In this document: positions 42,455-50,754 of the stretch, piece after piece
Position numbering within the stretch: position 1 is the stretch's first letter
Layout: every line of letters begins with the position of its first letter
Assembly (NCBI GenBank): GCA_035249175.1
Contig: DATFGT010000125.1
Coordinates: 1-51,103 of the forward strand
From: 66-474 sp035249175
Lineage (GTDB): Bacteria; Pseudomonadota; Gammaproteobacteria; Xanthomonadales; Rhodanobacteraceae
Direction of reading: 5' to 3'
Length of the DNA stretch: 51,103 bases
Position numbers and translations under genes: made by a program
The notes under the pieces: model-generated
The model's database searches: none
What the model saw: the letters and a program-made list of their open reading frames with translations, nothing else
What the model was told of the DNA's origin: nothing

Positions 42455-42468
42455 CTAGCCAGGCAACG

Positions 42469-42495
42469 AAAAGGCCCTCGATGAGAGGGCCTTTT
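42469..42495. terminator. bidirectional Rho-independent terminator
   Basis: AAAAGGCCCTC (42469-42479) pairs with GAGGGCCTTTT (42485-42495) round a five-base loop. A T run lies at the 3' end on both strands. It serves the SleB-like gene (plus) and the glycine-zipper gene (minus). Confidence 0.9.
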
Positions 42496-42533
42496 CTTCA
42501 ACTGTCAACATGCCGCGATCATGAATGATCGCA

Positions 42534-43040
42534 CTAATACCTGTAAACCTGATCCCCGCGGATCATCACATAGTCGCCAACTTGCGCCTGTGGCGGATTG
42601 CGCTGGGTAACCGTGGCGTACTGCCCGTTCTGAAGCTGCACCACCACCTGCCAGCCATAGTCGCCGTTGCCCGAACGCGAACCGATTGCGTGACCGGCGA
42701 AGCCGCCGCCCACCGCGCCGGCCACGGTCGCCGCGGTCTTGCCCTTGCCGCCGCCGACCTGGTGACCGATCAGGCCACCGACCACGGCGCCTATCACCGT
42801 ACCGACCGCCGCGCCGTTGCTGTTGCCGAGCTGCACCTCGCGGATGTCACGGACATAGCCGCAACCCTGGTAGCACTGTTGTCCGCCGCTGTCGTAGCCA
42901 CCCGGCTGGCCTCCGTAACCCGGACGGGTGCTGTAGGTGGGGCCGCAGGCTGCAAGCAGCAGCGCAGCGGCAATGATACTGATCAACATGGCCATGGAAT
43001 GCATGGTCTTCCGCTGTTTGAATAAAGCTCGTTTCGACAT
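42534..43040 (-). CDS. glycine-zipper 2TM domain lipoprotein
   Basis: The 168-residue protein has a positively charged start, a hydrophobic segment and a lipobox (ALLLAACG, Cys32), so it is a lipoprotein. A Gly-rich zipper follows (VGTVIGAVVGGLIGHQVGGG and VAGAVGGGFAGHAIG), as in SlyB/Rickettsia 17-kDa antigen proteins. The tail (QVGDYVMIRGDQVYRY) is typical of this group in Xanthomonadales. The ATG at 43040 has GAGGAG upstream; a Met at residue 13 is an alternative start. A similar lipoprotein gene lies directly upstream. Confidence 0.82.
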   Translation of the reverse strand: MSKRALFKQRKTMHSMAMLISIIAAALLLAACGPTYSTRPGYGGQPGGYDSGGQQCYQGCGYVRDIREVQLGNSNGAAVGTVIGAVVGGLIGHQVGGGKGKTAATVAGAVGGGFAGHAIGSRSGNGDYGWQVVVQLQNGQYATVTQRNPPQAQVGDYVMIRGDQVYRY

Positions 43041-43076
43041 GGCTCTACTCCTCTTCCGTGCGTGGGCCGCTCAAGT

Positions 43077-43784
43077 TCACTGGTAGTAACTTCCCTCCTG
43101 CTTGCCGTTGGCGACTACCACGCCATGGCGAACCGGCAAACCGTTGCCGACACCCGGGTCGTGATCCATCCGGATATGACCGGCCTGCCCGTTCAACGTG
43201 TAGGTCACGTCATAACCAACCGTCTTCGTTGCGGTCGTCTTGTCGCTGACGGTGTGGCAGACGTTGCGGGTTTCCATATGAGTGGCATTGTTTTCCTGAT
43301 GGCGCTTCTGGATCTCGTGACCAGCGAATGCCCCCGCCGCGGCACCGCCGACCGTCGCGAGCTTCTTGCCGTTGCCGCCCCCGACCTGGTTTCCGGCAAG
43401 CGCGCCGACCAGGCCGCCTACCACTGCACCGCCGATCTGGTGCTTGTCCTTGTAGGTTTCGGGAACCGCCACCTGCTCGTCACGGCATACCTGCCGCGGC
43501 TTGCTGCGGGTGACGGATTGGGTGATGGGCTGCACCGCCACTATCTGTGCAAACTGCGGTTGCGCCGCGGCAGCCGGTGCGTCCGACGCCTGTGCATTGT
43601 TGGCGGCGGTCGGCTCCTCGCCCGGTGGCAACTGGGCGGTCGCGGCCGATGTCGCCATCGTCATGTTGGCCGGAGTGGCCTCGGCTTGTGGGTTGTTGCC
43701 GTGCCCGCAACCGGACAATGCCGCAACGACAACGATACCCAGCGATGCGAGAACTGCCCGAGCCGGCCCTGATTTGTGTCTCAT
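43077..43784 (-). CDS. second glycine-zipper 2TM domain lipoprotein, longer
   Basis: The 235-residue protein has a lipobox (VVVAALSGCG) and a long Ala/Pro/Gln-rich spacer. A PRQVCRDEQVAVPETYKDKH segment comes before a glycine zipper (IGGAVVGGLVGALAGNQVGGG). The C-terminal part (GYDVTYTLNGQAGHIRMDHD) resembles YMGG/CN-type beta domains of this family. It is probably anchored in the outer membrane and may span or contact both envelope layers. The ATG at 43784 has GGGAGAGC upstream. It lies 36 bases before the shorter homologue on the same strand, suggesting duplication and divergence. Confidence 0.82.
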   Translation of the reverse strand: MRHKSGPARAVLASLGIVVVAALSGCGHGNNPQAEATPANMTMATSAATAQLPPGEEPTAANNAQASDAPAAAAQPQFAQIVAVQPITQSVTRSKPRQVCRDEQVAVPETYKDKHQIGGAVVGGLVGALAGNQVGGGNGKKLATVGGAAAGAFAGHEIQKRHQENNATHMETRNVCHTVSDKTTATKTVGYDVTYTLNGQAGHIRMDHDPGVGNGLPVRHGVVVANGKQEGSYYQ

Positions 43785-43916
43785 TGTGCTCTCCCGGCCG
43801 AATGGCCCCTGATGACAATTTGATTCAAACAACCCGACAATGAACCGTTCATCAACATGTCTGAATCGGTTCATGTTCCATTCCAGCGTACTCTGATGAT
43901 CGAAAGCTGCCCACCC

Positions 43917-44681
43917 ATGTCGCTGTTCGACAGCCATGCGCACCTCGATGCGCCGGAATTCGACGGCGATCGCGCACGCGTATTGCGCAGCGCGCTTGAG
44001 GTCGGTATCCGCGAGATGCTGGTCCCGGCCGTGACCGCCGCTGGCTGGCCGAACCTGCACGCCCTGTGCGAGTCCGAACCGGGACTGCATCCCGCGTATG
44101 GATTGCACCCCTGCTACCTCCCACAGCATTCGGATGAGCGGGATCTTGCCCGGCTGGAGGCGTGGCTCCATGCCCATCCGGCCGCGGCGGTGGGCGAATG
44201 CGGCCTCGACGGCATCGTGCCCGATCACGATCGGCAGGTGCGCCTGCTGCGCGGCCATCTTGAAGTCGCGCGCCGACTCGACCTGCCGCTGGTGCTGCAC
44301 GCGCGCCACGCGTTCGAGGAAGTGATTCTGGAACTGCGCCGGTTCGGCAAACCGCTGCGCGGCGTGGTGCACAGCTTTTCCGGCAGCACCGAGCAGGCAC
44401 GCGAGCTGTGGAGGCTTGGCTTCTCTGTCGGCATCGGCGGGCCTGTCACCCATGAGCGCGCGCGCCGTCTGCGCAAAACAGTCGCCACGCTGCCGATCGA
44501 AAGCCTGTTGCTCGAAACCGACGCGCCCGATCAGCCGGGCGCGCGGCACAAGGGCGAGCGCAACGAGCCGGCGTTCCTGATCGAGGTGTTGGAGTGTGTT
44601 GCCGAACTGCGCGGCGAGGATCCGGGAGGAGTTGGCCGAGCAACCACTGCCAACGCCCGGCGGCTGTTCCGATGGGATTGA
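43917..44681 (+). CDS. TatD-family metal-dependent deoxyribonuclease
   Basis: The 254-residue TIM-barrel protein has the TatD metal ligands: SLFDSHAHLD at the start (His-x-His), AVGECGLDGI (Glu), LVLHARHAFEE (His), GVVHSFSGS (His) and LLLETDAPDQPG (Asp). The family hydrolyses DNA ends and has been linked to repair and to D-amino-acyl tasks. The short form fits YjjV or YcfH-like members as well as TatD itself, so no symbol is assigned. ATGs at 43857 and 43896 are in frame; 43917 starts the conserved domain. It converges on tcdA with a four-base gap. Confidence 0.88.
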   Translation: MSLFDSHAHLDAPEFDGDRARVLRSALEVGIREMLVPAVTAAGWPNLHALCESEPGLHPAYGLHPCYLPQHSDERDLARLEAWLHAHPAAAVGECGLDGIVPDHDRQVRLLRGHLEVARRLDLPLVLHARHAFEEVILELRRFGKPLRGVVHSFSGSTEQARELWRLGFSVGIGGPVTHERARRLRKTVATLPIESLLLETDAPDQPGARHKGERNEPAFLIEVLECVAELRGEDPGGVGRATTANARRLFRWD

Positions 44682-44685
44682 GCCC

Positions 44686-45462
44686 TCAAGGCCTGGGCTT
44701 CAACAGTATTTCCAATGCGCGTCCGACCGCGGCAAACCCGAACGCCGCAGTGACGTGAGTGGCCGCGCCGAGGCCGCCGCCGCAATCCAGCTTCAGCGAA
44801 TCCGAACCTTGCGGGCGCGTGCCGCAGACGCTGCCGTCTGGCTGTGGATAGCGCACGTTCTCCAGCGAATACACCGCCGGCACGCCGAAGTAGCGATCGC
44901 GGTTCGAAGGGAAATGAAATTCCTGGCGCAGCTTGCGGCGCATCAGACTCAGCAATGCATCGTGCTCGGTCCGCGAAAGATCGCGCACCCGGATCTGCGT
45001 GGGATCGGTGCGCCCACCGGCAGAACCACACACGATCAGCGGCAGCTTGCGGCGCCGGCACCACGCGGTCATTTCCACTTTCACCCGGAACGCGTCACAG
45101 GCGTCCAGTACCAAGTCGAAACCTCGGTCCAGCAATTCGCTCAGCGTAGCCGGGGTCACGAATCGTTCGACCGGATCGATGTCAAGTCCGGGATTGATGC
45201 CATGCAGGCGCTCGGCCATCACTGCGACTTTGGCTTTGCCCAACGTATTCGTCAGCGTGTGCAGTTGCCGATTGGCATTGGAGACGCATACCTCGTCGGC
45301 ATCCATCATGGTGAGCGAACCGATGCCGCTGCGAGCCAATGCTTCCGCGGCCCACGAGCCGACGCCGCCCACGCCCACCACCCCAACGCGCGCAGCCGCC
45401 AGCCGCACCACGCTGCCGGCGCCATACAACCGCTCGATGCCTGCAAACCTGGGGTCACTCAT
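44686..45462 (-). CDS. tcdA: tRNA threonylcarbamoyladenosine dehydratase
   Basis: TcdA (CsdL, YgdL) uses ATP to convert t6A at position 37 of ANN-decoding tRNAs to its cyclic form. The 258-residue protein is an E1-like enzyme: RFAGIERLYGAG at the start, the nucleotide loop VGVVGVGGVGSWAAEAL, the NANRQLHTLTNTLGKAKV segment with ATP-contact Arg, and DACDAFRVKVEM. The family C-terminus (VTAAFGFAAVGRALEILL) is membrane-associated in E. coli. The sulfur-transfer partners csdA and csdE are not adjacent. Confidence 0.92.
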   Translation of the reverse strand: MSDPRFAGIERLYGAGSVVRLAAARVGVVGVGGVGSWAAEALARSGIGSLTMMDADEVCVSNANRQLHTLTNTLGKAKVAVMAERLHGINPGLDIDPVERFVTPATLSELLDRGFDLVLDACDAFRVKVEMTAWCRRRKLPLIVCGSAGGRTDPTQIRVRDLSRTEHDALLSLMRRKLRQEFHFPSNRDRYFGVPAVYSLENVRYPQPDGSVCGTRPQGSDSLKLDCGGGLGAATHVTAAFGFAAVGRALEILLKPRP

Positions 45463-45513
45463 CGCGCCAATGATACGGGCGTGTTCAACGACCCACGCGG
45501 GTCACAAGCAACA

Positions 45514-45541
45514 ACGGCCGGGCATCTCGCCACCCGGCCGT
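45514..45541 (-). terminator. hairpin after the Asp-box protein gene, possible terminator
   Basis: ACGGCCGGG and CCCGGCCGT pair perfectly round a ten-base loop, five bases after the stop of the minus-strand gene. The following minus-strand DNA (TTGTTGCTTG) is only moderately T-rich, so termination may be weak. Confidence 0.55.
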
Positions 45542-45545
45542 CGCG

Positions 45546-48500
45546 TCAATCGCGTTCGAAGATCGCGTCGCGGTCACGCAGCATCCCGCCACCCTGCATG
45601 CCACCGGCATCTTCGGGCGCCTTGTCGGGCACGGTGATGGCTTGCATGCCCTTGGCCTTCAACGCGGCGTTGGCCTTCACAAGGTCACCACTGCGCAGTA
45701 CGTCGAAGTCCTTCGCGGTGTCGCCGAGTTCACGCGCGATCACGTCCACCCGCGCGAGCTGGTAATCGGTCGGCGCACCCTCGTAGCCGTTGATCGCACC
45801 GTACACGTCGTCGAGGTATTCGCGCAGGCGCTCCTCGCCGGTGATGGCACCCCCTTCCTTGGTGGCAACGATCTGCTTGCGGATCGCGTCAGCCTTGTCG
45901 GCTAGCGCGTGCAACTGCTTCTGCAAGGCGGGATCCGACTTCACCTGCCCTGCACGTGCCTGGGCACCGTTGCGTACCGCGACGATCCGATAGTCGAGAT
46001 CGGTCATGCGTCCGAACAGGTCGCTGACCTTCATCGCCGCTGTGAACTGCGCTTTGCGATCGGCCAGCGTGAACGGATCGCGCGGGTCGAGGCCGATGTC
46101 CAGCTTCTGTTCGTAACTCTTGTCGCCACTGACCAGTTTGACCGTGTAGACACCGGGCACGACGCGCGGTCCCTGCGCGGAGTTGCCGGCGACCGCCGCG
46201 GCGGGCGGCACGCGCGGCGGCGCGACGTGCATGTTCCAGGTCACCCGCGCGATGCCGCGGCGCACGTTGCCCGACAGCGTGTCGATCAGCTTTCCGTCGC
46301 TGTCGTAGATCTCGAGCTTCAGCTTGCCGAACAGGTGCCGGTTCTTCTGGTAGTACGTGATCACTGCACCACCCGGCGGGTTCGGGCCCGTGAACGACGC
46401 GTCACCTTCGGGCCAGCCGCCGAACGCCTCGATCCGCTGCACCACCGGGCGGGTCGGCAGGAATGTCGCGTCAGCGTTCAAAAGCCCGGGCGTCAGATGG
46501 CGCAGCGGCGTGATGTCGTCGATGATCCAGATACCGCGGCCGTGCGTCGCGACCACCAGGTCGCTGGTACGCGGCTGCACCACCAAGTCGTGCACCGGCA
46601 CGTCGGGAAAGTCGCCGCCCTTGTACTGGGCCCAGTGGTTGCCGCCGTCGGGCGAAACCCACAATCCGAATTCGGTACCGGCGAACAACAAATTTGGATC
46701 GATGATGTCAGGCTTGATCACGTGCACGAAACCGCGGACGCCCTTGTTGTTGCCGGGCGTCACCAGCGCAGTCCATGATCGGCCGTAATCCGTGGTCTTG
46801 TAGAGGTATGGATTCTCGTCACCGAAACTGTGGCGATCGAAGGCAACCCAGGCCGTGCCTGCGTCGAACGGGCTAGCTTGCACCCACGACGCCCACTCGC
46901 CTTTCGGCAGGCCGCGGATGTTGGCCACGACGTTGCTCCAGTGCTTGCCGCCATCTCGCGTGACTTGCAGGTTGCCATCGTCGGTGCCGATCCAGATCAG
47001 GCCCGCCTGTTTCGGCGATTCGCTGATGGAGAAGATCGTGTCGTGCATTTCCGCGTAGGAGTTGTCCACGGTCACGCCCCCGGACTCCTCCTGTTTCTGC
47101 TGCTCCGGATTGTTGGTGGTGAGATCAGGCGAAATGCGCTGCCAGGTCTTGCCGTGGTCGTTCGACTTGAACAGGAACTGCGCGCCGATGTAGAGCGCAT
47201 TGGAGTCGTGCGGCGACAGTGCGATCGGCGTGTTCCAGTTGTAACGAAGCTTCTCCTTGTAGCCCGCCTGCGGCTGGATCAACTGCATCTGGTGGGTGTG
47301 GCGGTTGATGCGCGCCACGAAGCCGCCCTGCGATTCGGCATAGATGTAGTTCTTGTCGGAGGGGTCAGGGAACATCCAGAAGCCATCGCCGCCGAACATA
47401 TTTTCCCAACGGCTGTTGGTGATGCCGCCCGGATACTCTGAGTCGCCGACCCAGTCGCTGTTGTCCTGCAGGCCGCCGTACACGTGATACGGATCATCGT
47501 TGTCAACACTGACGTGATAGAACTGCGAGATCGGCAGGTTGTTGGCCTTCCACCACTTGTTGCCGCCGTCGTGCGAGAACCACAGACCGCCGTCGTCGCC
47601 GGTGATCACGTATTTCGGGTCGGTCGGATCGATCCACACGTCATGGAAGTCGCCGTGCGCGCCGCCACCGACCTGGCTGAAGGTCTTGCCGCCGTCAGTG
47701 CTCTGGATCAGTGTGAGGTCGGGCTTGAACAGGCGATCCGGATTGGTTGGATCGACGATCAGGTTGGCGAAATAGAACGGCCGCCACACCATGTTCTGGC
47801 TGTTGTCGCGCGGCGACCAGGTCTTGCCGCCGTCATCGGAGCGAAACAGCGCCGACTGCGGTGATTCGACAAAGGCATACACGATCTTCGGATTGGACGG
47901 CGCGATCGTCACCGCGATCCGTCCATAAGGCTTTTCTGGAAACCCCTTGTTTGCGACGGGCGTGACTTCGGTCCAGGTCCGGCCGCCGTCGGCGGAACGG
48001 AACAGGCCGCTGTCGGATTTTGTGGTCGGCGATTCGCCACCGGAACGGAACGTCCACCCCTTGCGGCGGAAATCCCACATCGCCGCGAACAGCACGCCCG
48101 AATCTTTCGGGTCCATGCTCAAGCCCGAGCAACCGGTCGAAAGATTGCCGCCCTTCAGCACCAGCGACCAGGTCCGTCCGCCGTCGGTGGTCTTGTACAG
48201 CCCACGATCGGGTGAATCGCTCCACAGCTTGCCCGGCACGCAAACGTATACCGTATTGCCGTCGCGTGGATCGATTGCGATTTTCGCGACGTGCTCGGAT
48301 TGCGGCAGTCCCATGTATTGCCAGGTCTCGCCGCCGTCGCTGGTCTTGTACACGCCATTGCCGATCGACACCGAGTTGCGCATCCACGACTCACCCGTCC
48401 CCACCCACACCGTGTCGTGATGGTTGGGATCGATCGCGATCGCGCCGATGGACTGCACCGGCTGTTTGTCAAACACCGGCTTGAAGGTGGTGCCGTTGTC

Positions 48501-48758
48501 GGTGGACTTCCAGACGCCGCCGCTGGCCGCGCCGACGTACACCGTCACCTTGCCGTTCTTCTCGCGCTCGGCGGCCACTGCGGACACACGTCCGCTCATT
48601 GCGGCCGAACCGATGTTGCGCGCGCCCAGGCCGGAGATCGCGCCGCTGTCGTAGCGGACCCATGGCCCCTTGTCGGCCGCGAAGCCCGTACCGGCGAGCA
48701 TCGAGCCCGCCAGCGCCGCGATCGACACCATCGCGGGAAAGCCCTGCGAGCGCTTCAT
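45546..48758 (-). CDS. secreted Asp-box (BNR/VPS10-sortilin-like) repeat protein
   Basis: This 1070-residue protein begins with a signal peptide (MKRSQGFPAMVSIAALAGSM, cleavage near Ala-Asp-Lys). Residues 60-750 contain about eleven Asp-box motifs of the form S/T-x-D-x-G-x-x-W/F, for example TSDGGETW, TTDGGRTW, SDDGGKTW and SPDGGNHW. These mark beta-propeller blades, probably two propellers as in sortilin/VPS10 and xyloglucanase-like proteins. The C-terminal 300 residues form an immunoglobulin-like and helical region. Such proteins are often annotated as glycosyl hydrolases, but no catalytic acid can be identified, so enzyme activity is not claimed. The start overlaps the stop of the upstream gene (ATGA), implying coupled synthesis. 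Confidence 0.82.
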   Translation of the reverse strand: MKRSQGFPAMVSIAALAGSMLAGTGFAADKGPWVRYDSGAISGLGARNIGSAAMSGRVSAVAAEREKNGKVTVYVGAASGGVWKSTDNGTTFKPVFDKQPVQSIGAIAIDPNHHDTVWVGTGESWMRNSVSIGNGVYKTSDGGETWQYMGLPQSEHVAKIAIDPRDGNTVYVCVPGKLWSDSPDRGLYKTTDGGRTWSLVLKGGNLSTGCSGLSMDPKDSGVLFAAMWDFRRKGWTFRSGGESPTTKSDSGLFRSADGGRTWTEVTPVANKGFPEKPYGRIAVTIAPSNPKIVYAFVESPQSALFRSDDGGKTWSPRDNSQNMVWRPFYFANLIVDPTNPDRLFKPDLTLIQSTDGGKTFSQVGGGAHGDFHDVWIDPTDPKYVITGDDGGLWFSHDGGNKWWKANNLPISQFYHVSVDNDDPYHVYGGLQDNSDWVGDSEYPGGITNSRWENMFGGDGFWMFPDPSDKNYIYAESQGGFVARINRHTHQMQLIQPQAGYKEKLRYNWNTPIALSPHDSNALYIGAQFLFKSNDHGKTWQRISPDLTTNNPEQQKQEESGGVTVDNSYAEMHDTIFSISESPKQAGLIWIGTDDGNLQVTRDGGKHWSNVVANIRGLPKGEWASWVQASPFDAGTAWVAFDRHSFGDENPYLYKTTDYGRSWTALVTPGNNKGVRGFVHVIKPDIIDPNLLFAGTEFGLWVSPDGGNHWAQYKGGDFPDVPVHDLVVQPRTSDLVVATHGRGIWIIDDITPLRHLTPGLLNADATFLPTRPVVQRIEAFGGWPEGDASFTGPNPPGGAVITYYQKNRHLFGKLKLEIYDSDGKLIDTLSGNVRRGIARVTWNMHVAPPRVPPAAAVAGNSAQGPRVVPGVYTVKLVSGDKSYEQKLDIGLDPRDPFTLADRKAQFTAAMKVSDLFGRMTDLDYRIVAVRNGAQARAGQVKSDPALQKQLHALADKADAIRKQIVATKEGGAITGEERLREYLDDVYGAINGYEGAPTDYQLARVDVIARELGDTAKDFDVLRSGDLVKANAALKAKGMQAITVPDKAPEDAGGMQGGGMLRDRDAIFERD

Positions 48759-49513
48759 GGCGTGCTCCCCTGTTTTGCTGCGGCCTTTTCCGGAAACGCG
48801 AACATGGCGTCCTCGATCGGCACGTTGGCCTGGGCCTTGGCGATGCTGATCTGCATCCGGCTCTCGGGCGTGCCGCCCTTGGGACCGCTGCTGATCGCGA
48901 ACGGGAAGTACACGCCATCGACCTGCTCGTAATCGCCGTAGTCCGTCTGCGTCACCTGCTGGACGCCATTGACGGTACGTTGCGCGATCTCGCGAATGGG
49001 AAGATAGGCATCCGGATCAAGATAGATCACTAAGGCGTTGCCATCCTTCAACTTCACCTGCAGCTTGTAGGCGTGGGTGCCTTCCACGTCCTCGCGGCCG
49101 AGATAGGTCACCTCGTTGCTTTTGGCCTTGGCGTTGACGAGCGGGCCCTCGAAATCGGCGTCCTCGGCGAGGGCCTTGGCCTCGTCAGCCGACATCGGGA
49201 TCGGGTCGCGGCGCCCGCCGAACGGCTGGATGCTCCAGCCCTGATGGCCGTCCCATGCCTGCACCTGGGTCAGGCCTTGCAGGCTGGCTTCTTCCCGCAC
49301 CTTGCCCGGGCGCTTCAGCAACTCGGTGTAGGCGAGCTTGAAGTTGCCGCCGAATACCAATTGGCCCTGCAGCTTGAGTGTCTTGATCGTGGCGAGCTTG
49401 TCCATGCCACCCTGCGCGGCGATGCTCCTTGCGACCAATTCATCGGCGGTCACGGCGTGCGCGGACAACGCGAACACGAGCAAAGCGAAACCCAATCCCC
49501 AGCGTGCGTGCAT
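48755..49513 (-). CDS. secreted LolA/outer-membrane lipoprotein-sorting-like protein
   Basis: The 252-residue protein has a signal peptide ending near SAHAVTADE. A conserved start follows (LVARSIAAQGGMDKLATIKT), then beta strands (LKLQGQLVFGG and FKLAYTELLKRPGKVREEAS) of the half-barrel fold seen in LolA/LolB-like sorting proteins, and a DYEQVDGVYFPFAI strand. Proteins of this type often sit next to secreted peptidases or propeller proteins in Xanthomonadales. It is translationally coupled to the large Asp-box gene downstream, suggesting a shared role such as delivery or processing at the envelope. The frame opens eight codons earlier; ATG 49513 starts the signal peptide. Confidence 0.72.
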   Translation of the reverse strand: MHARWGLGFALLVFALSAHAVTADELVARSIAAQGGMDKLATIKTLKLQGQLVFGGNFKLAYTELLKRPGKVREEASLQGLTQVQAWDGHQGWSIQPFGGRRDPIPMSADEAKALAEDADFEGPLVNAKAKSNEVTYLGREDVEGTHAYKLQVKLKDGNALVIYLDPDAYLPIREIAQRTVNGVQQVTQTDYGDYEQVDGVYFPFAISSGPKGGTPESRMQISIAKAQANVPIEDAMFAFPEKAAAKQGSTP

Positions 49514-49653
49514 CGCGGCACCCTCCGACGTCGTCAATGCGCGACGGGCACCACGCGGGCGCCCGCGACCGGCAGTAGCCTAGACCTTTGCCGATGGGGT
49601 GTCGAACCTGCCGGAAGTCATGCGGTCGCGACTTGCAACGGCTCGCGCGGGCA

Positions 49654-49950
49654 TCAGATGCTGATCTTCCCGCGCAGGACATCCGCGAACATCGCCCAAT
49701 CACCCACCAGACTGTAAATCGGGTGACGGAAGGTCGCCGGCTTGTTCTTCTCGAACACGAAATGTCCAACCCATGCGCAGCCGTAGCCGCACACCGGTGC
49801 GCCGATCAGCCACCACGGACTACGCATCACGACGGCGACAAGAACCAAGGCGATCACCAGCGACGAGCCGAGAAAATGCATCCGACGGCAGCGGCGGTCG
49901 CTGTGCTCGCCGAGATAGAATCTATAGAACTCGCGAAAGCTTCCGCGCAT
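49654..49950 (-). CDS. Mpo1-like (DUF962) membrane protein
   Basis: The 98-residue protein has two hydrophobic segments and the DUF962 pattern. REFYRFYLGEHSDRRCRRMH holds conserved His and Arg, then WWLIGAPVCGYGCAWVGHF and EKNKPATFRHPIYSLVGDW follow. The yeast homologue Mpo1 is an iron-dependent dioxygenase of 2-hydroxy fatty acids, and His residues are its metal ligands. The bacterial role is not established. The ATG at 49950 begins the conserved start. Confidence 0.8.
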   Translation of the reverse strand: MRGSFREFYRFYLGEHSDRRCRRMHFLGSSLVIALVLVAVVMRSPWWLIGAPVCGYGCAWVGHFVFEKNKPATFRHPIYSLVGDWAMFADVLRGKISI

Positions 49951-49971
49951 GCCCGCATCATCCCACAAACA

Positions 49972-49999
49972 AAAAACCCCGCATTGCTGCGGGGTTTTT
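49972..49999 (-). terminator. Rho-independent terminator of the cold-shock gene
   Basis: AAAAACCCCGCA and TGCGGGGTTTTT form a perfect 12-bp stem with a TTGC loop, so a T run follows on either strand. It lies 23 bases after the cold-shock stop. Confidence 0.92.
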
Positions 50000-50022
50000 C
50001 GTGTCGCGTTGGCAACGATGGA

Positions 50023-50232
50023 TCAGGCGGGCTGCACCTGGTCGGCCTGCAGGCCCTTCGGGCCCTGGACGACGTTGAAGGTGACCTTCTGGCCTTCCTG
50101 CAGGGACTTGAATCCGGTGCCGACGATCGCGCGGAAATGCACGAACACGTCCTCACCGTTTTCACGGCTGATGAAACCGAAGCCCTTGGCATCGTTGAAC
50201 CATTTCACGGTGCCGGTCTGACGCTCCGACAT
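50023..50232 (-). CDS. cold-shock domain protein (CspA family)
   Basis: The 69-residue protein is a single cold-shock OB fold that binds single-stranded RNA and DNA. The motifs are GTVKWFNDAKGFGFI (RNP1 KGFGFI) and DVFVHFRAI (RNP2), with the usual end GPKGLQADQVQPA. The ATG at 50232 has a strong ribosome binding site (AAGGAG, seven bases upstream). The upstream 230 bases are gene-free, which fits the long structured leader of cold-shock mRNAs. Which paralogue it is cannot be told from sequence alone. Confidence 0.93.
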   Translation of the reverse strand: MSERQTGTVKWFNDAKGFGFISRENGEDVFVHFRAIVGTGFKSLQEGQKVTFNVVQGPKGLQADQVQPA

Positions 50233-50463
50233 AACTGACTCCTTACTACTCGATTGGTTGAAAACAGTGCACTTACGTGCACAACTTGAAGCACTGACTA
50301 GCGAGAGTGAAGACAGCGATGCGATCGTCGAACGGTCGGCAACCAGCCCCAACAAACCGTCCCCCAACGGCTTGGCTAACTCAGCGGCGCGATCCTACAG
50401 CACTCTTGCACCAAAATGCCAGTGCATCCGCCCGGAATCGCCCGCAATTGTTCACCCAGGGGA
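50233..50463 (-). promoter_or_regulatory. probable 5' leader and promoter region of the cold-shock gene
   Basis: This 231-base gap contains a palindrome GTGCAC-TTAC-GTGCAC (50267-50282) about 35 bases before the start codon. Long leaders with short hairpins are usual for csp mRNAs, which change structure with temperature. No promoter boxes could be placed with confidence. Confidence 0.4.
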
Positions 50464-50754
50464 TCAATCCCCATCGCCCCGCCGGCGCTGGTTTTCCTCG
50501 ATGCCGATAAGCGCCGCCAGACCGCCGCTCAGGGCCAGCGCGGCCAAGCCGTAACCGATCAGTCCGACCACCATGCCCAGTGCCTGCAGCGTGGAAGCGG
50601 CATGCGACACCGCCGCGGTGATGCCAAAAGCGATGCCGGCGGCGATCAGCAAAATCCCGATCCAGGCGATCACCCTGGCCGTTGCCAGGGCCAGTCCGAG
50701 GTGACGGCTTTGCAGGTTTCGGTATGGCAGCCAACGGCGGGGTTCCATTGTCAT
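50464..50754 (-). CDS. small inner-membrane protein of unknown function
   Basis: The 96-residue protein has two hydrophobic helices (ALATARVIAWIGILLIAAGIAF and LGMVVGLIGYGLAALALSGG) joined by a short polar loop, a basic N-terminus and a charged C-terminus (ENQRRRGDGD). I do not recognise a family. The ATG at 50754 overlaps the stop of the upstream M14 peptidase gene (ATGA), so it is probably translated together with it. Confidence 0.7.
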   Translation of the reverse strand: MTMEPRRWLPYRNLQSRHLGLALATARVIAWIGILLIAAGIAFGITAAVSHAASTLQALGMVVGLIGYGLAALALSGGLAALIGIEENQRRRGDGD

